Positions 7,923 through 16,206 are shown, counted from the first letter of the stretch. The stretch: DNA of 36,773 bases from Avoscillospira sp045580485 (GCA_045580485.1 JAZNNW010000001.1:1-36773), one strand, 5' to 3'. Numbers and translations are program-made. Notes: generated by a model not told the origin, from the letters alone.

Positions 7923-10160
7923 ATGGATATGAACGAAAAGTTATATAACCTGCCGGAGCAGGACAGAGCCTATCTGGAAAACAAATATCACCGTACCGAT
8001 GAACCCTTTGACGGTTTCAATCGCATGGCGTATCACGGCTATGACTACGATTCCGCCACCGGCATGACCGATGCAGAGATCGATGAAGGTCTGGCTGCGC
8101 TGGTGGTGGAATACAAAGACCGTTCCCATTCCTTTATCAAGGCAAAAGCCGTGGAATATGTGCTGGAGCACACCCGGATCGATGTGAACGAGCACGACTA
8201 CTTCCCCGGTCTGTATTCCTGGGGTCGGCTCATCGACAGACACACTGTCAACCTTTGGCACAGGGAAGCCATTGACAAAGCCGCAGCGGAACTAGACAGC
8301 CGTCTTTTGTTCGACCTGCCTGACTCCGGCGCTGCCTCTTACAGTCTGGATTTCGACCACACAGTGCCCGATTACGATTCCATGATGGAACTGGGTTTTG
8401 CAGGGATTCTGAAGCGAGCAGAGGATTCCTTTGCTGCCTTGGAGCAGCCTACCGATGTCCAGAAGGACTTTTTCGCTGCTGTGCAGATCGAATATAAGGC
8501 CATTCTGCAGTTTGTGGAGCGGCTGTATCAATATGCCCTGACCAAGGATTTCCCCAAAAAAGATACCATTGCAGCCGGTTTGAAGCAGCTGTGTGTCGGT
8601 GCGCCACGAAACACCTACGAGGCATTGCTGATGATGTACCTCTACTTCATGATCAGCGAAAGTGTGGAGCATTATCAGGTGCGCTCTCTGGGCTACGGCC
8701 TGGATGGCACATTATATCCTTTCTATGAAAAAGATTTGAAAAACGGAATTCCCAAAGAGGAAATCGCCACTTACATTGCCTATTTTCTAATGCAGTTTTC
8801 CGCCATGGGAAACTACTGGGGTCAGCCCATGTATCTGGGCGGCGAGGGAAAAATCAATGACTTGACCTACCTCATTCTGGATATTTATGACGGATTGGGG
8901 ATCTACAATCCCAAGATCCAACTGAAGGTCAACCCCAACAGCCCCAAGGACTATGTGTGCAAGGCGCTGGATATGGTGCGCCACGGCGCAGGCAACATGG
9001 TTTTCTGCAACGAGGATACCATCACCAAAGCCCTCATGCGGCAGGGAGCGACCTACGAAAAAGCGCTGGATTCCGTTATCAAGGGCTGCTACGAGTACAC
9101 CACCAAAGCCGACACCATCTGTATCTCCTTCAGCACCTTCAATGTTTTGAAGGCGGTGGCACTGGTGTTTTCCAATGGCATCGACAAGCGCTCCGGGAAA
9201 CGGGTCAGCGCCGAGACCGGCGATGTGACGACATTCTCCTCCTTTGAAGAATTCTATACCGCTTTCCGCAGACAACTGGAATCCATCGTGGGCACTATGA
9301 CCACCTGCTTGGGCGCACTGGAAAAGCAGATCGGCGACATCAATCCGCCCATCCTCTATTCTGCCACCATCCCCTCCTGCGTGAAGACCATGACCCATGC
9401 CACAGCCGGAGGCTGCAAGACCGTTTCCAGCATGTGGCTCAACGGGTTGGGCAGCGCCGTGGATGCTCTTATGGCGGTCTATGAACTGGTTTTTGAAACC
9501 AAAACCACCACTTTGGAAGAGCTGAAAACCGCACTGGACCAAAGCTGGGAAGGCTATGAAGTCCTGCGGCGGAAAGCCCTCAACTGCAAGCACAAATACG
9601 GCAACGGCGATCCCATGGCAGACCACTATGCCAACGCCATTCATCAGCATTTCTCCTCCCGGTTCTCCGGGCTGAAAAACTCCATGGGCGGCAACTATGA
9701 ATATGAGATCCACTCAGCCCGTGCCTTTATCACCCAGGGTGCCTTCACCGAAGCCACCGCTGACGGCAGAAAGGACTGGGATGAGACCTCCAAAAACGCC
9801 TCCCCCACCCAGGGCATGGACAAACAGGGCATTACGGCTCTCATCCGCTCCGCCACCACCATGGATCTCTCCCTTGCCGACTCCGGTGCCTGTCTGGACG
9901 CTATGCTCCATCCCTCTGCCGTACAGGGCGAGGACGGTCTGGAGGCCTTTTACGGCGTGCTGATGGCATATCTCCGACAGGGCGGTGCTTCCATCCACTT
10001 TAACATTTTCAGCGAGGAAATGCTGCTGGATGCCCAGAAGCACCCGGAAAAATACAAAAATTTGCAGGTTCGTGTCTGCGGCTGGAATGTTCTGTGGAAC
10101 AACATGCCCAAATCCGAACAGGATGCCTACATTTTAAGAGCAAGGAACATACAATCATGA
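7923..10160 (+). CDS. Glycyl radical enzyme of the PFL/diol-dehydratase superfamily, substrate unknown
   Basis: A 745-residue protein with both signatures of glycyl radical enzymes: an active-site loop Cys389 in KGCYE (Glu391 two residues on) and the C-terminal radical loop RVCGW with Gly720. The usual motif has Tyr after the glycine; here it is Trp. A single Cys in the loop, rather than the Cys-Cys of pyruvate formate-lyase, points to a dehydratase or lyase type. No radical-SAM activase is adjacent, which is unusual. The ATG at 7923 follows TTGAGG. The stop codon overlaps the start of an EamA transporter (ATGA), suggesting the transporter moves its substrate or product. The reaction cannot be assigned. 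Confidence 0.85.
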   Translation: MDMNEKLYNLPEQDRAYLENKYHRTDEPFDGFNRMAYHGYDYDSATGMTDAEIDEGLAALVVEYKDRSHSFIKAKAVEYVLEHTRIDVNEHDYFPGLYSWGRLIDRHTVNLWHREAIDKAAAELDSRLLFDLPDSGAASYSLDFDHTVPDYDSMMELGFAGILKRAEDSFAALEQPTDVQKDFFAAVQIEYKAILQFVERLYQYALTKDFPKKDTIAAGLKQLCVGAPRNTYEALLMMYLYFMISESVEHYQVRSLGYGLDGTLYPFYEKDLKNGIPKEEIATYIAYFLMQFSAMGNYWGQPMYLGGEGKINDLTYLILDIYDGLGIYNPKIQLKVNPNSPKDYVCKALDMVRHGAGNMVFCNEDTITKALMRQGATYEKALDSVIKGCYEYTTKADTICISFSTFNVLKAVALVFSNGIDKRSGKRVSAETGDVTTFSSFEEFYTAFRRQLESIVGTMTTCLGALEKQIGDINPPILYSATIPSCVKTMTHATAGGCKTVSSMWLNGLGSAVDALMAVYELVFETKTTTLEELKTALDQSWEGYEVLRRKALNCKHKYGNGDPMADHYANAIHQHFSSRFSGLKNSMGGNYEYEIHSARAFITQGAFTEATADGRKDWDETSKNASPTQGMDKQGITALIRSATTMDLSLADSGACLDAMLHPSAVQGEDGLEAFYGVLMAYLRQGGASIHFNIFSEEMLLDAQKHPEKYKNLQVRVCGWNVLWNNMPKSEQDAYILRARNIQS

Positions 10161-11020
10161 AACGAAAAAACAGCTTCCACCCCTATGCCCTGGTGACCAT
10201 TTTCTTCTGGTCCCTGTCCTATGTGCTGACTGCCTTGGCTTTGACCCACTTTTCGCCTTTTTCTCTGGGCTTTCTGCGGTATTTGTTCGCCTCGGCAGCT
10301 TTGGTCCTTGCAGCGGTGTTCATCAAAATCAAAGCACCGAAGAAGCAGGATCTTTTATGGTTTGCCGCTGCCGGTGCCGCAGGCTTCTTCCTCTACATGA
10401 TCGCCTTTAATCAGGGTCAGGGCGCCACCACCCCTGCCACGGCAAGCGTTGTCATGGCCACGGTTCCCGTGGTCACTGCCCTGCTGGCCCGGTTCGTATA
10501 CAAGGAAAAGCTGAAAGCCTTTCAATGGGTCGCCATCGGTGTGGAGTTTATCGGCGTTGCCCTTCTGACCTTGATGAACGGCGCTTTCTCCGTCAATAAA
10601 GGTCTGCTCTGGCTCTTTGGCGCCGTTCTGGCACTGAGTTCTTACAACTTGCTTCAACGGAAGCTGACCAAGTCCTACTCGGCGCTGCAGGTATCTACTT
10701 ACAGCATCTTTTTCGGCACTGCCATGCTGGCCATCTTCGCCCCCAAGGCCATTCCCCAGGCAGTCAGCGCCCCTGCCATTCAGTTCGTCCATCTGGCAGT
10801 TCTGGGTGTCTGCTGCAGCGCCATCGCCTATGTTTCCTGGGCAAAGGCCTTTTCCATGGCGGAAAAGACCTCTCAGGTCAGCAACTACATGTTTATGATC
10901 CCTTTTCTGGCAGCACTGCTGGATTTTCAAATTCCCGACAAAGCCACACTCATCGGCGGCGGTATCATTCTGCTGGGCGTGTTGATCTTCAATTTCGGCA
11001 AAAATGTGCAGAAAAAATGA
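10157..11020 (+). CDS. DMT-family (EamA) transporter
   Basis: A 287-residue, strongly hydrophobic protein with about ten predicted TM helices in two EamA repeats (N-terminal FWSLSYVLTALAL and a second half beginning near residue 150). The drug/metabolite transporter family exports or takes up amino acids and other small metabolites. MKRKN is the start: its ATG overlaps the glycyl radical enzyme stop by ATGA, with AAGGAA upstream. Longer upstream codons are inside the preceding gene. Coupling to that enzyme suggests a linked role; the substrate is unknown. Confidence 0.88.
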   Translation: MKRKNSFHPYALVTIFFWSLSYVLTALALTHFSPFSLGFLRYLFASAALVLAAVFIKIKAPKKQDLLWFAAAGAAGFFLYMIAFNQGQGATTPATASVVMATVPVVTALLARFVYKEKLKAFQWVAIGVEFIGVALLTLMNGAFSVNKGLLWLFGAVLALSSYNLLQRKLTKSYSALQVSTYSIFFGTAMLAIFAPKAIPQAVSAPAIQFVHLAVLGVCCSAIAYVSWAKAFSMAEKTSQVSNYMFMIPFLAALLDFQIPDKATLIGGGIILLGVLIFNFGKNVQKK

Positions 11021-11045
11021 CGAGTTTTTCAACTCGTCATTTTTT
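11012..11045. terminator. Bidirectional terminator between convergent genes
   Basis: A 15-bp stem (11012-11026 with 11031-11045, loop TTTC) with A- and T-runs on the two sides. It overlaps the 3' ends of both flanking genes. Confidence 0.88.
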
Positions 11046-11266
11046 TATTCTTCTGTGGTATCCAGATCAGCAAAGGACTCGGTCTCTTCTTCCGTATAGG
11101 TCACGATCTCATCTTCCTCAGCTTCTTCCGGCTCTTCCACCCACTGATTTTTGCAGCAGGGGAACTTTTCCAGAATTTTATCCCAGAACACGATGACCAG
11201 AACCACTGCACTGACAACAGCTGCAATGACGCCCATGAGGACCGCCAGCTTGGTACGCTTATTCAT
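11045..11266 (-). CDS. Small single-pass membrane protein with acidic tail
   Basis: 73 residues: a short basic N-terminus (MNKRTK), one TM helix (about 7-28), a CC pair at the membrane exit and a 35-residue tail dominated by Glu and Asp. The start ATG has GGAGGG eight bases upstream. No family is recognised. The N-in orientation suggested by the Lys/Arg start would place the acidic tail outside. It has its own promoter and ends in a shared terminator, so it appears to be a real, separately expressed gene. Confidence 0.7.
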   Translation of the reverse strand: MNKRTKLAVLMGVIAAVVSAVVLVIVFWDKILEKFPCCKNQWVEEPEEAEEDEIVTYTEEETESFADLDTTEE

Positions 11267-11295
11267 AAGACAACCCTCCAATTCAGTCTACTATT

Positions 11296-11324
11296 ATCCT
11301 ATCCCAAAAGAGGGAAAATGACAA
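11296..11324 (-). promoter_or_regulatory. Promoter of the small acidic membrane protein gene
   Basis: On the minus strand TTGTCA (11319-11324), a 17-base spacer and TAGGAT (11296-11301), about 30 bases before the start codon. Confidence 0.55.
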
Positions 11325-11341
11325 GAGAATTTGAAAATTTT

Positions 11342-12085
11342 TTACAAATATCCGTAAAGACCACGGACAGACACCTCGCCGCTGCCAACGGTCTCCCGGT
11401 GACCATCGGCAAAGCGAATCACCAGTGCGCCCGTATCATCCATGTCCTCGGCAAAGCCCTGACGGATTTCCTCTCCCCGGATGATCTGCACCTCTTTCCC
11501 AAGAGTAATGCAGTTTTGGCGATAGGCTTCCATCCATTCTTCCGATGAAAGCAAAGCGGCTGAGGCTTTTTCGATTTCTGAAAGCAATGCCTGCATCACA
11601 GCTTCACGGTCAACTTCTTTCCTCAGTTCCATGGAGAGGGATGTGGCAATTTCCTGTAATTCTGTGGGGAAATCCTCTCTTTTTTGATTGCAGTTGATGC
11701 CAACACCCACAATGACGAAATCGGTTTCCGACCCGTTCAGTTCCATTTCCGTCAGGATTCCACAGAGTTTTTTTCCGTTCAGAACCAGATCGTTGACCCA
11801 TTTGATCTGGGGTTTCAGACCTACGGTCTCCAAAACCGCCCTCCTGGCGGCTTCTGCCATCATGGCGGTCAGGTGGAGGAGTTTGGACGGCTCTGCATGG
11901 GGGCGCAAAACCACAGAGCAATAAACACCCAATCCCTTTGGAGAAGAAAAATTCCGACCCATGCGGCCTCTGCCGCCGGTTTGGTGATCGGCAAGGACGA
12001 CCGTACCATGGGGCGCACCCTGTCTTGCCAACTCCTTGGCATAGGTATTGGTGGAGGTCACCGTATCCAGCCGAATGATGTCCAT
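11342..12085 (-). CDS. birA: Biotin--[acetyl-CoA-carboxylase] ligase (no HTH domain)
   Basis: A 247-residue biotin protein ligase that makes biotinyl-AMP and transfers biotin to a lysine of carboxylase carrier proteins. It has the GRGRMGR motif (38-44), KWVNDLVLNGKKLCGIL (95-111) and the small C-terminal domain. The protein starts directly with the catalytic domain (TVTSTNTYAKE), so the N-terminal DNA-binding domain of bifunctional BirA is absent and it should not repress transcription. The ATG follows AAGGAGGGG. It is divergent from the biotin transporter gene bioY, which supports the call. Confidence 0.95.
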   Translation of the reverse strand: MDIIRLDTVTSTNTYAKELARQGAPHGTVVLADHQTGGRGRMGRNFSSPKGLGVYCSVVLRPHAEPSKLLHLTAMMAEAARRAVLETVGLKPQIKWVNDLVLNGKKLCGILTEMELNGSETDFVIVGVGINCNQKREDFPTELQEIATSLSMELRKEVDREAVMQALLSEIEKASAALLSSEEWMEAYRQNCITLGKEVQIIRGEEIRQGFAEDMDDTGALVIRFADGHRETVGSGEVSVRGLYGYL

Positions 12086-12149
12086 TTGTCTCCCCTCCTT
12101 GCTTTTTGACCGTTAAAATGGTAGTATGGTTTCCACACGGAGGTGCTCC

Positions 12150-12716
12150 ATGCGAAAGACCACTGCTATGATTTTATCTGCACTTATGGCGGCTTTGACC
12201 GCTGTGGGTGCGTTGATCCGCATCCCCATGCCTGTGGCTTCCTTCACCCTGCAGGTGTTTTTCACCGCACTGGCAGGATGTCTGCTGGGCAGTCGATGGG
12301 GTGCTGTTTCCCAGATTCTTTATGTGCTGCTGGGGCTGCTGGGTTTGCCCGTTTTTACTGCCGGCGGCGGCCTTGGCGCTCTGTTTCACCCCACAGGCGG
12401 TTTTCTGTTGGGGATGATCGCCATGGCGTGGATCGTGGGAAAAATCACGGAACGAAACGGATTCCGATTTCAGCCTGCGCTTCTTGCCTGCCTGGCAGGA
12501 CTGGGTGTACTCTATGCCATCGGTCTGCCATGGCTGCACATTGTTATGAACCTGCACAGCCAATGGTCCATATCCCAGACCGTTGTCAGCGGTATGCTGA
12601 TCTTTCTGCCTGCCGATCTTCTGAAGGCGGTTCTGGCGGCAGTTCTCTGCGCCCGCCTCGCTCCTACTATTGTATCGGTGAAAAAGCCCCCTGTCAACAA
12701 AACAGACAGAGGTTGA
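12150..12716 (+). CDS. bioY: BioY biotin transporter (ECF S-component)
   Basis: A 188-residue integral membrane protein with about six TM helices and the BioY family core (FTLQVFFTALAGCLLG, GLPVFTAGGGLGALFHPTGG). It is the biotin-binding S-component of an ECF transporter; no EcfA or EcfT gene is nearby, so it would share a common ECF module. The ATG at 12150 follows GGAGGTG. Between it and birA an ATGGT-AGT-ATGGT direct repeat (12119-12131) could be an operator, but no clear promoter pair was found there. Confidence 0.94.
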   Translation: MRKTTAMILSALMAALTAVGALIRIPMPVASFTLQVFFTALAGCLLGSRWGAVSQILYVLLGLLGLPVFTAGGGLGALFHPTGGFLLGMIAMAWIVGKITERNGFRFQPALLACLAGLGVLYAIGLPWLHIVMNLHSQWSISQTVVSGMLIFLPADLLKAVLAAVLCARLAPTIVSVKKPPVNKTDRG

Positions 12717-12741
12717 AGTATGTCCCTTTTCGTGGTATAAT
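12713..12741 (+). promoter_or_regulatory. Promoter of the small membrane protein / metal sensor unit
   Basis: TTGAAG (12713-12718), 17-base spacer, perfect TATAAT (12736-12741). The -35 overlaps the bioY stop codon, so the unit is expressed apart from bioY. Confidence 0.75.
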
Positions 12742-12775
12742 GGCGAAAAGATATGACAGTTTTCGGAGGAATATT

Positions 12776-13015
12776 ATGCAGAAATTCTACTTCTATTTCC
12801 CCCTCAGTGCCAGTGTCCATGCCGGTGATGTAGTCAGTCTCATCATCTCCATCGTCATCTATGTGGTGGCCTGCGCCGTTCTGGGCGTTCTGCAGGCAGT
12901 CTTCGGTTGGATTCCTGTTGTCGGCTTTTTGCTCAAGATTGTTTTTTCCCTGCTGGGACTCTACTGCTGTGCCGGTATCGTCCTTTCCGTACTCAAATTC
13001 TTCCAGCACAATTAA
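12776..13015 (+). CDS. Small two-helix membrane protein upstream of the CsoR-like sensor
   Basis: 79 residues, ATG preceded by GGAGGA. Two hydrophobic stretches (about 18-45 and 48-74) would span the membrane as a hairpin; the second contains a CC pair at residues 64-65. No family is recognised. It lies nine bases before the metal-sensor gene under one promoter. In CsoR-type operons the partner is usually a metal exporter or chaperone, so a role in metal handling is possible but not shown. Confidence 0.7.
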   Translation: MQKFYFYFPLSASVHAGDVVSLIISIVIYVVACAVLGVLQAVFGWIPVVGFLLKIVFSLLGLYCCAGIVLSVLKFFQHN

Positions 13016-13024
13016 GGAGCCTAT

Positions 13025-13336
13025 ATGGAACATTCCCACGATCACGATCATCCCCACACCCACAGCCATCCCCATGTCCATGAAAATTCCAAAGCCGTTG
13101 TCAATCGCCTGTCCCGGCTCATCGGTCATCTGGAAAGTGTGAAGAAAATGGTGGAGGACGGCAGAGATTGCAGTGAGGTGCTGGTGCAGCTGGCAGCCGT
13201 CAAGTCTGCCATCAACAATGTCAGCAAGGTCATTTTGCAGGATCATATCCGCCACTGCATCGTCGATGCCGTGGAAGATAACGACCAGCAGGCACTGGAC
13301 GACCTGTGCTCCGCCATTGATAAGTTTATGAAGTAA
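13025..13336 (+). CDS. CsoR/FrmR-family metal-sensing repressor with His-rich N-terminus
   Basis: A 103-residue all-helical repressor of the DUF156 (CsoR/RcnR/FrmR) family. The conserved metal site Cys49, His74 and Cys78 (DC, DH, HC) matches the Cys-His-Cys pattern of Cu(I) sensors of the CsoR type. The first 19 residues carry nine histidines at every odd position from 3 to 19, an extension not part of the core fold. ATG at 13025 follows AAGGAG. It shares a promoter with the small membrane protein upstream and probably represses it. Cu(I) is the leading guess for the metal; Ni, Co or Zn binding by the tail is possible. Confidence 0.9.
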   Translation: MEHSHDHDHPHTHSHPHVHENSKAVVNRLSRLIGHLESVKKMVEDGRDCSEVLVQLAAVKSAINNVSKVILQDHIRHCIVDAVEDNDQQALDDLCSAIDKFMK

Positions 13337-13367
13337 AAAAATCACCGGCTCAGCCGGTGATTTTTTT
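13335..13367. terminator. Bidirectional terminator between convergent genes
   Basis: A 14-bp stem (13335-13348 with 13354-13367) with a GC-rich core and flanking A- and T-runs, ending two bases before the stop codon of the minus-strand gene. Confidence 0.9.
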
Positions 13368-13368
13368 A

Positions 13369-14703
13369 TTATTCACGAACTTTCGTACCGCAGTATTGGC
13401 AGAAGAGGCTGTCATCCGGAAGCCTGTGTCCGCACGCTTGGCAAACACCCACTATCCTCCGGTCAATCTTTTCTTGTCTTTCCTTATTTCGATTCTCTGC
13501 AATGATACCAATCACAAGAACCACGATGCCTGCCGCAGCCAAAATCGCAAGTGCCATAACGATCATAGAATAAGACCCTTTGTCGGTCTCAGCTTCCGAC
13601 TTTTCTTCCTTTTCCGGCACTGCTTCTGCCTTGTTCGGGTATTTTACACTGCCCAGCAGCTTTTCAAAGTCAGCATATGCTGCATCGGACTCTGTACCAA
13701 CAAACTCAAATTCATACATCCAGCCATTGTCAAAACGAACCAACTGGGTAACCGGAGCCGTTTCAGCATCGGTCACAACCTTGAAATACTCCGCTCCATT
13801 GTATGTAACTTCAGATACTTCGTCTCTTGTCAGATCATACATTTCTGCAATATCTCTGTAAGTCACATCAGAGTTATTGATTACGGAACGGGGATTTTCC
13901 TCTTTTTCTTCATCGGTCTGCTGTTCCCAGAGATCGGAACTCCAGTAAGTGATACAATTCTCCGAATAGTCTTCCGAGTAAAACTCCGAACCGGATGCAT
14001 TTTCTGTGTCAATAGGCTGCCCTTTTTCCCAGTTCCCGGGAACGGTGAAAGAAACATTTGCTTCATGGTCAACATAGAGGAATAATGTCGCCTTCTTTTG
14101 GGGTTTTGTTTTTGCGTCTAATTTGACACTTTTGATCAGATTCCGCAGGGAGTTTTGCTGTTCTTCCGTGATCGCGCCTGCATAAGACCGAAAACTAATA
14201 TCGATCGTCTTTGTGCCATATCCGGTGCTATACTGTATCACATATGAGTCACTTTCCGGACTGTAGAATTCTATAACCAGAAACTTTGTTCCCGCAGGAG
14301 AATATTCACCGCAGTAATATACGGTATATCCCTCTTCCGTCAACAGCTCAGCCAGCATATTAGCCAAGTCAATCATCTCGCTCTCGCTGAGATTATTAAA
14401 GCTCGCATCCTCCATCTCCGTTACAGTTACATCGATCACTTGATTCAAATCGCCGGTGATCGCATAAAAATAGTTCGAATCTGCCTCCATTGCAGCTAAC
14501 AGCTCCGTTTTGGATGTACCAAAGACATTCCACGCCGAATCCGTCTCCGGCAAATCTCTTGTCAACACGGTATAGCCAGAGGGGATGGTCAATTCCATAT
14601 CTAATTCTGAAATATAATATGTATTCTCTTCCGCAACAGCAACCGTCAGCAGCAGAACACACAATGCTGCAACCAACAAAATACGAAACAGCAGTTTTTT
14701 CAT
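13369..14703 (-). CDS. Exported protein with C-terminal TM helix and zinc ribbon
   Basis: 444 residues, ATG preceded by AAGGAGGG. A signal peptide (about 1-24, cleavage near AVA-EE) is followed by two similar soluble regions (about 25-195 and 205-355), each starting with a segment that reads like a PsbP/DUF1795-type fold ('MELTIPSGYTV', 'VSFTVPGNWEKG'). A Glu/Lys-rich linker, one TM helix (about 383-407) and a short cytoplasmic zinc ribbon (CxxC 420-423, CxxC 436-439) end the protein. The order outside domain, membrane, inside zinc ribbon is unusual. No enzyme motif is seen. It has its own promoter. Confidence 0.8.
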   Translation of the reverse strand: MKKLLFRILLVAALCVLLLTVAVAEENTYYISELDMELTIPSGYTVLTRDLPETDSAWNVFGTSKTELLAAMEADSNYFYAITGDLNQVIDVTVTEMEDASFNNLSESEMIDLANMLAELLTEEGYTVYYCGEYSPAGTKFLVIEFYSPESDSYVIQYSTGYGTKTIDISFRSYAGAITEEQQNSLRNLIKSVKLDAKTKPQKKATLFLYVDHEANVSFTVPGNWEKGQPIDTENASGSEFYSEDYSENCITYWSSDLWEQQTDEEKEENPRSVINNSDVTYRDIAEMYDLTRDEVSEVTYNGAEYFKVVTDAETAPVTQLVRFDNGWMYEFEFVGTESDAAYADFEKLLGSVKYPNKAEAVPEKEEKSEAETDKGSYSMIVMALAILAAAGIVVLVIGIIAENRNKERQEKIDRRIVGVCQACGHRLPDDSLFCQYCGTKVRE

Positions 14704-14730
14704 GGATGCTCCCTCCTTTTTCTGTTTTTT

Positions 14731-14759
14731 ATTATACAGCAGTTGAATATAAATGGAAA
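14731..14759 (-). promoter_or_regulatory. Promoter of the exported zinc-ribbon protein gene
   Basis: On the minus strand TTTCCA (14754-14759), 17-base spacer, TATAAT (14731-14736). The -35 overlaps the terminator of the upstream gene. Confidence 0.6.
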
Positions 14760-14786
14760 GTCCGGGATTTTCCAATCCCGGACTTT
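14757..14786. terminator. Terminator hairpin after the aminotransferase gene
   Basis: A 13-bp stem (14757-14769 with 14774-14786, loop TTCC). The minus-strand T-run is short (CTTTCCATTT); the plus-strand run is better. Confidence 0.72.
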
Positions 14787-14797
14787 TTCAGTTTCAA

Positions 14798-16075
14798 TTA
14801 AGCCAGTTTCTGTTCCAGAGCGGCCAGTTTCAGGCAGGTGCAGAACACATCCATGGCAGCTTCCAGTTCTGCCACGGGAGGCAGGCTGGGAGCGATACGG
14901 ATGTTGCTGTCCTGAGGGTCCTTGCCGTAGGGGAAGGTGGCACCGGCGCCGGTCATGACCACACCGGCTTCCTTACACAGAGCCAGCGTGCGCTTGGCAG
15001 GACCGGGGGCGGTGTTGACGGAGACGAAGTAGCCGCCCTTGGGCTTCTGCCAGGAGGCGATCTCCAGAGGCTCGATCTCAGTCTCCAGCCACTTCAGCAC
15101 GCACAGGAACTTGGGACGCAGGATCTCTGCATGCTTCTTCATCAGAGCCAGGGTGTTTTCCTTGTTCTTCAGGTACTTCACATGGCGGAGCATATTGACC
15201 TTATCATAGGAGATGGTCTGGATGGTCAGCAGGCTTTCCATGTACTTCTGGTTCTCCACAGAGGCAGCCATGACAGACACGCCGTCGCCGGGGAGGGTGA
15301 CCTTGGAGGTGGAAGCGAACTCGAAGACCATATCGGGGTTGCCGGCTTCACGGCAGAGGGTCAGAATATCCCGGAAGGGCAGGAAGTCGCCGTCAAACTC
15401 ATGGATGCAGTAGGCATTATCCCACATGACGGTGAAGTCGGGAGCGGCAGGCTTCAGATTGGCGATACGGTCAATGGTCTCATCGGAATAGATGATGCCA
15501 TCGGGGTTGGAGTACTTGGGCACGCACCACATACCCTTGACAGCAGGATCTTTCACCAGATCCTCCACCATGTCCATATCGGGGCCGGTGGCGGTCATGG
15601 GGATGTTGATCATCTCAAAGCCGAAGGATTCGGTGATCTTGAAATGGCGGTCATAGCCGGGACAGGGGCAGAGGAACTTGATTGTCTCTTCCTTGCACCA
15701 GGGACGCTCAGAGTGGAGCAAGCCGTGGGTATAGGCCTTGGAAATGGTATCATACATAAGGGTCAGACTGGCGTTGCCGCCGATGAAGCACTCCTCGGGC
15801 TTGCAGCCCAGAATATCGGCAAACAGTACCTTGGCGGCAGGGATGCCGGTCAGTTCGCCGTAGTTACGGACATCGATTCCATCGGAAATGCAGTCCTCGG
15901 GCTTCTGCAGGACAGTGAGAATATCGCTGACCAGATCCAGCTGTTCTTTGCCGGGCTTGCCTCTGGCCATGTTCAGCTTCAGTGCCTTGGACTTCAGGTC
16001 TTCAAAATGGGCTTTGACGGAAGCATACTCCGCCTGCAGTTCTGCTGCAGTTCTTGCTGCGTAGGCAGTGTTCAT
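14798..16075 (-). CDS. Class I/II aminotransferase, aspartate-aminotransferase-like (PF12897 type)
   Basis: A 425-residue PLP enzyme of fold type I. Lys258 in ASTSKVTLPGDG is the Schiff-base lysine, with NPDG and DNAYCIHEF upstream as in aspartate aminotransferases. The N-terminal 'LNMARGKPGKEQLDLV' segment is typical of the subgroup described as PF12897. It should exchange amino groups between aspartate (or another amino acid) and 2-oxoglutarate in the cytosol. The second ATG (16075) is chosen because AAAGGA lies before it; the first ATG, six codons earlier, has no ribosome site. It is monocistronic. Confidence 0.92.
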   Translation of the reverse strand: MNTAYAARTAAELQAEYASVKAHFEDLKSKALKLNMARGKPGKEQLDLVSDILTVLQKPEDCISDGIDVRNYGELTGIPAAKVLFADILGCKPEECFIGGNASLTLMYDTISKAYTHGLLHSERPWCKEETIKFLCPCPGYDRHFKITESFGFEMINIPMTATGPDMDMVEDLVKDPAVKGMWCVPKYSNPDGIIYSDETIDRIANLKPAAPDFTVMWDNAYCIHEFDGDFLPFRDILTLCREAGNPDMVFEFASTSKVTLPGDGVSVMAASVENQKYMESLLTIQTISYDKVNMLRHVKYLKNKENTLALMKKHAEILRPKFLCVLKWLETEIEPLEIASWQKPKGGYFVSVNTAPGPAKRTLALCKEAGVVMTGAGATFPYGKDPQDSNIRIAPSLPPVAELEAAMDVFCTCLKLAALEQKLA

Positions 16076-16108
16076 AGGAATCGATCCTTTCATCTTTTTA
16101 TTTTCACC

Positions 16109-16117
16109 ATTATAGCA
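16109..16117 (-). promoter_or_regulatory. Extended -10 promoter of the aminotransferase gene
   Basis: On the minus strand TGCTATAAT: a TGn extension and a perfect TATAAT (16109-16114). The -35 region is poor. Confidence 0.55.
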
Positions 16118-16177
16118 CAGTTTGGAAAAAAAGCTACGGAAATACCATCGTTTTTTTCGACAATTTTCAAGTTCCTG

Positions 16178-16206
16178 TTGATTTTCTTTTTAGGAAACAT
16201 TATAAT
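16178..16206 (+). promoter_or_regulatory. Promoter of the uraA leader
   Basis: TTGATT (16178-16183), 17-base spacer, TATAAT (16201-16206). Transcription would start near 16213, giving a leader of about 170 bases before uraA. Confidence 0.75.

Noticed and set aside
12086..12149. BirA operator between birA and bioY
   Set aside because: The BirA here lacks the DNA-binding domain and no long dyad like the bio operator is present, only a short direct repeat.
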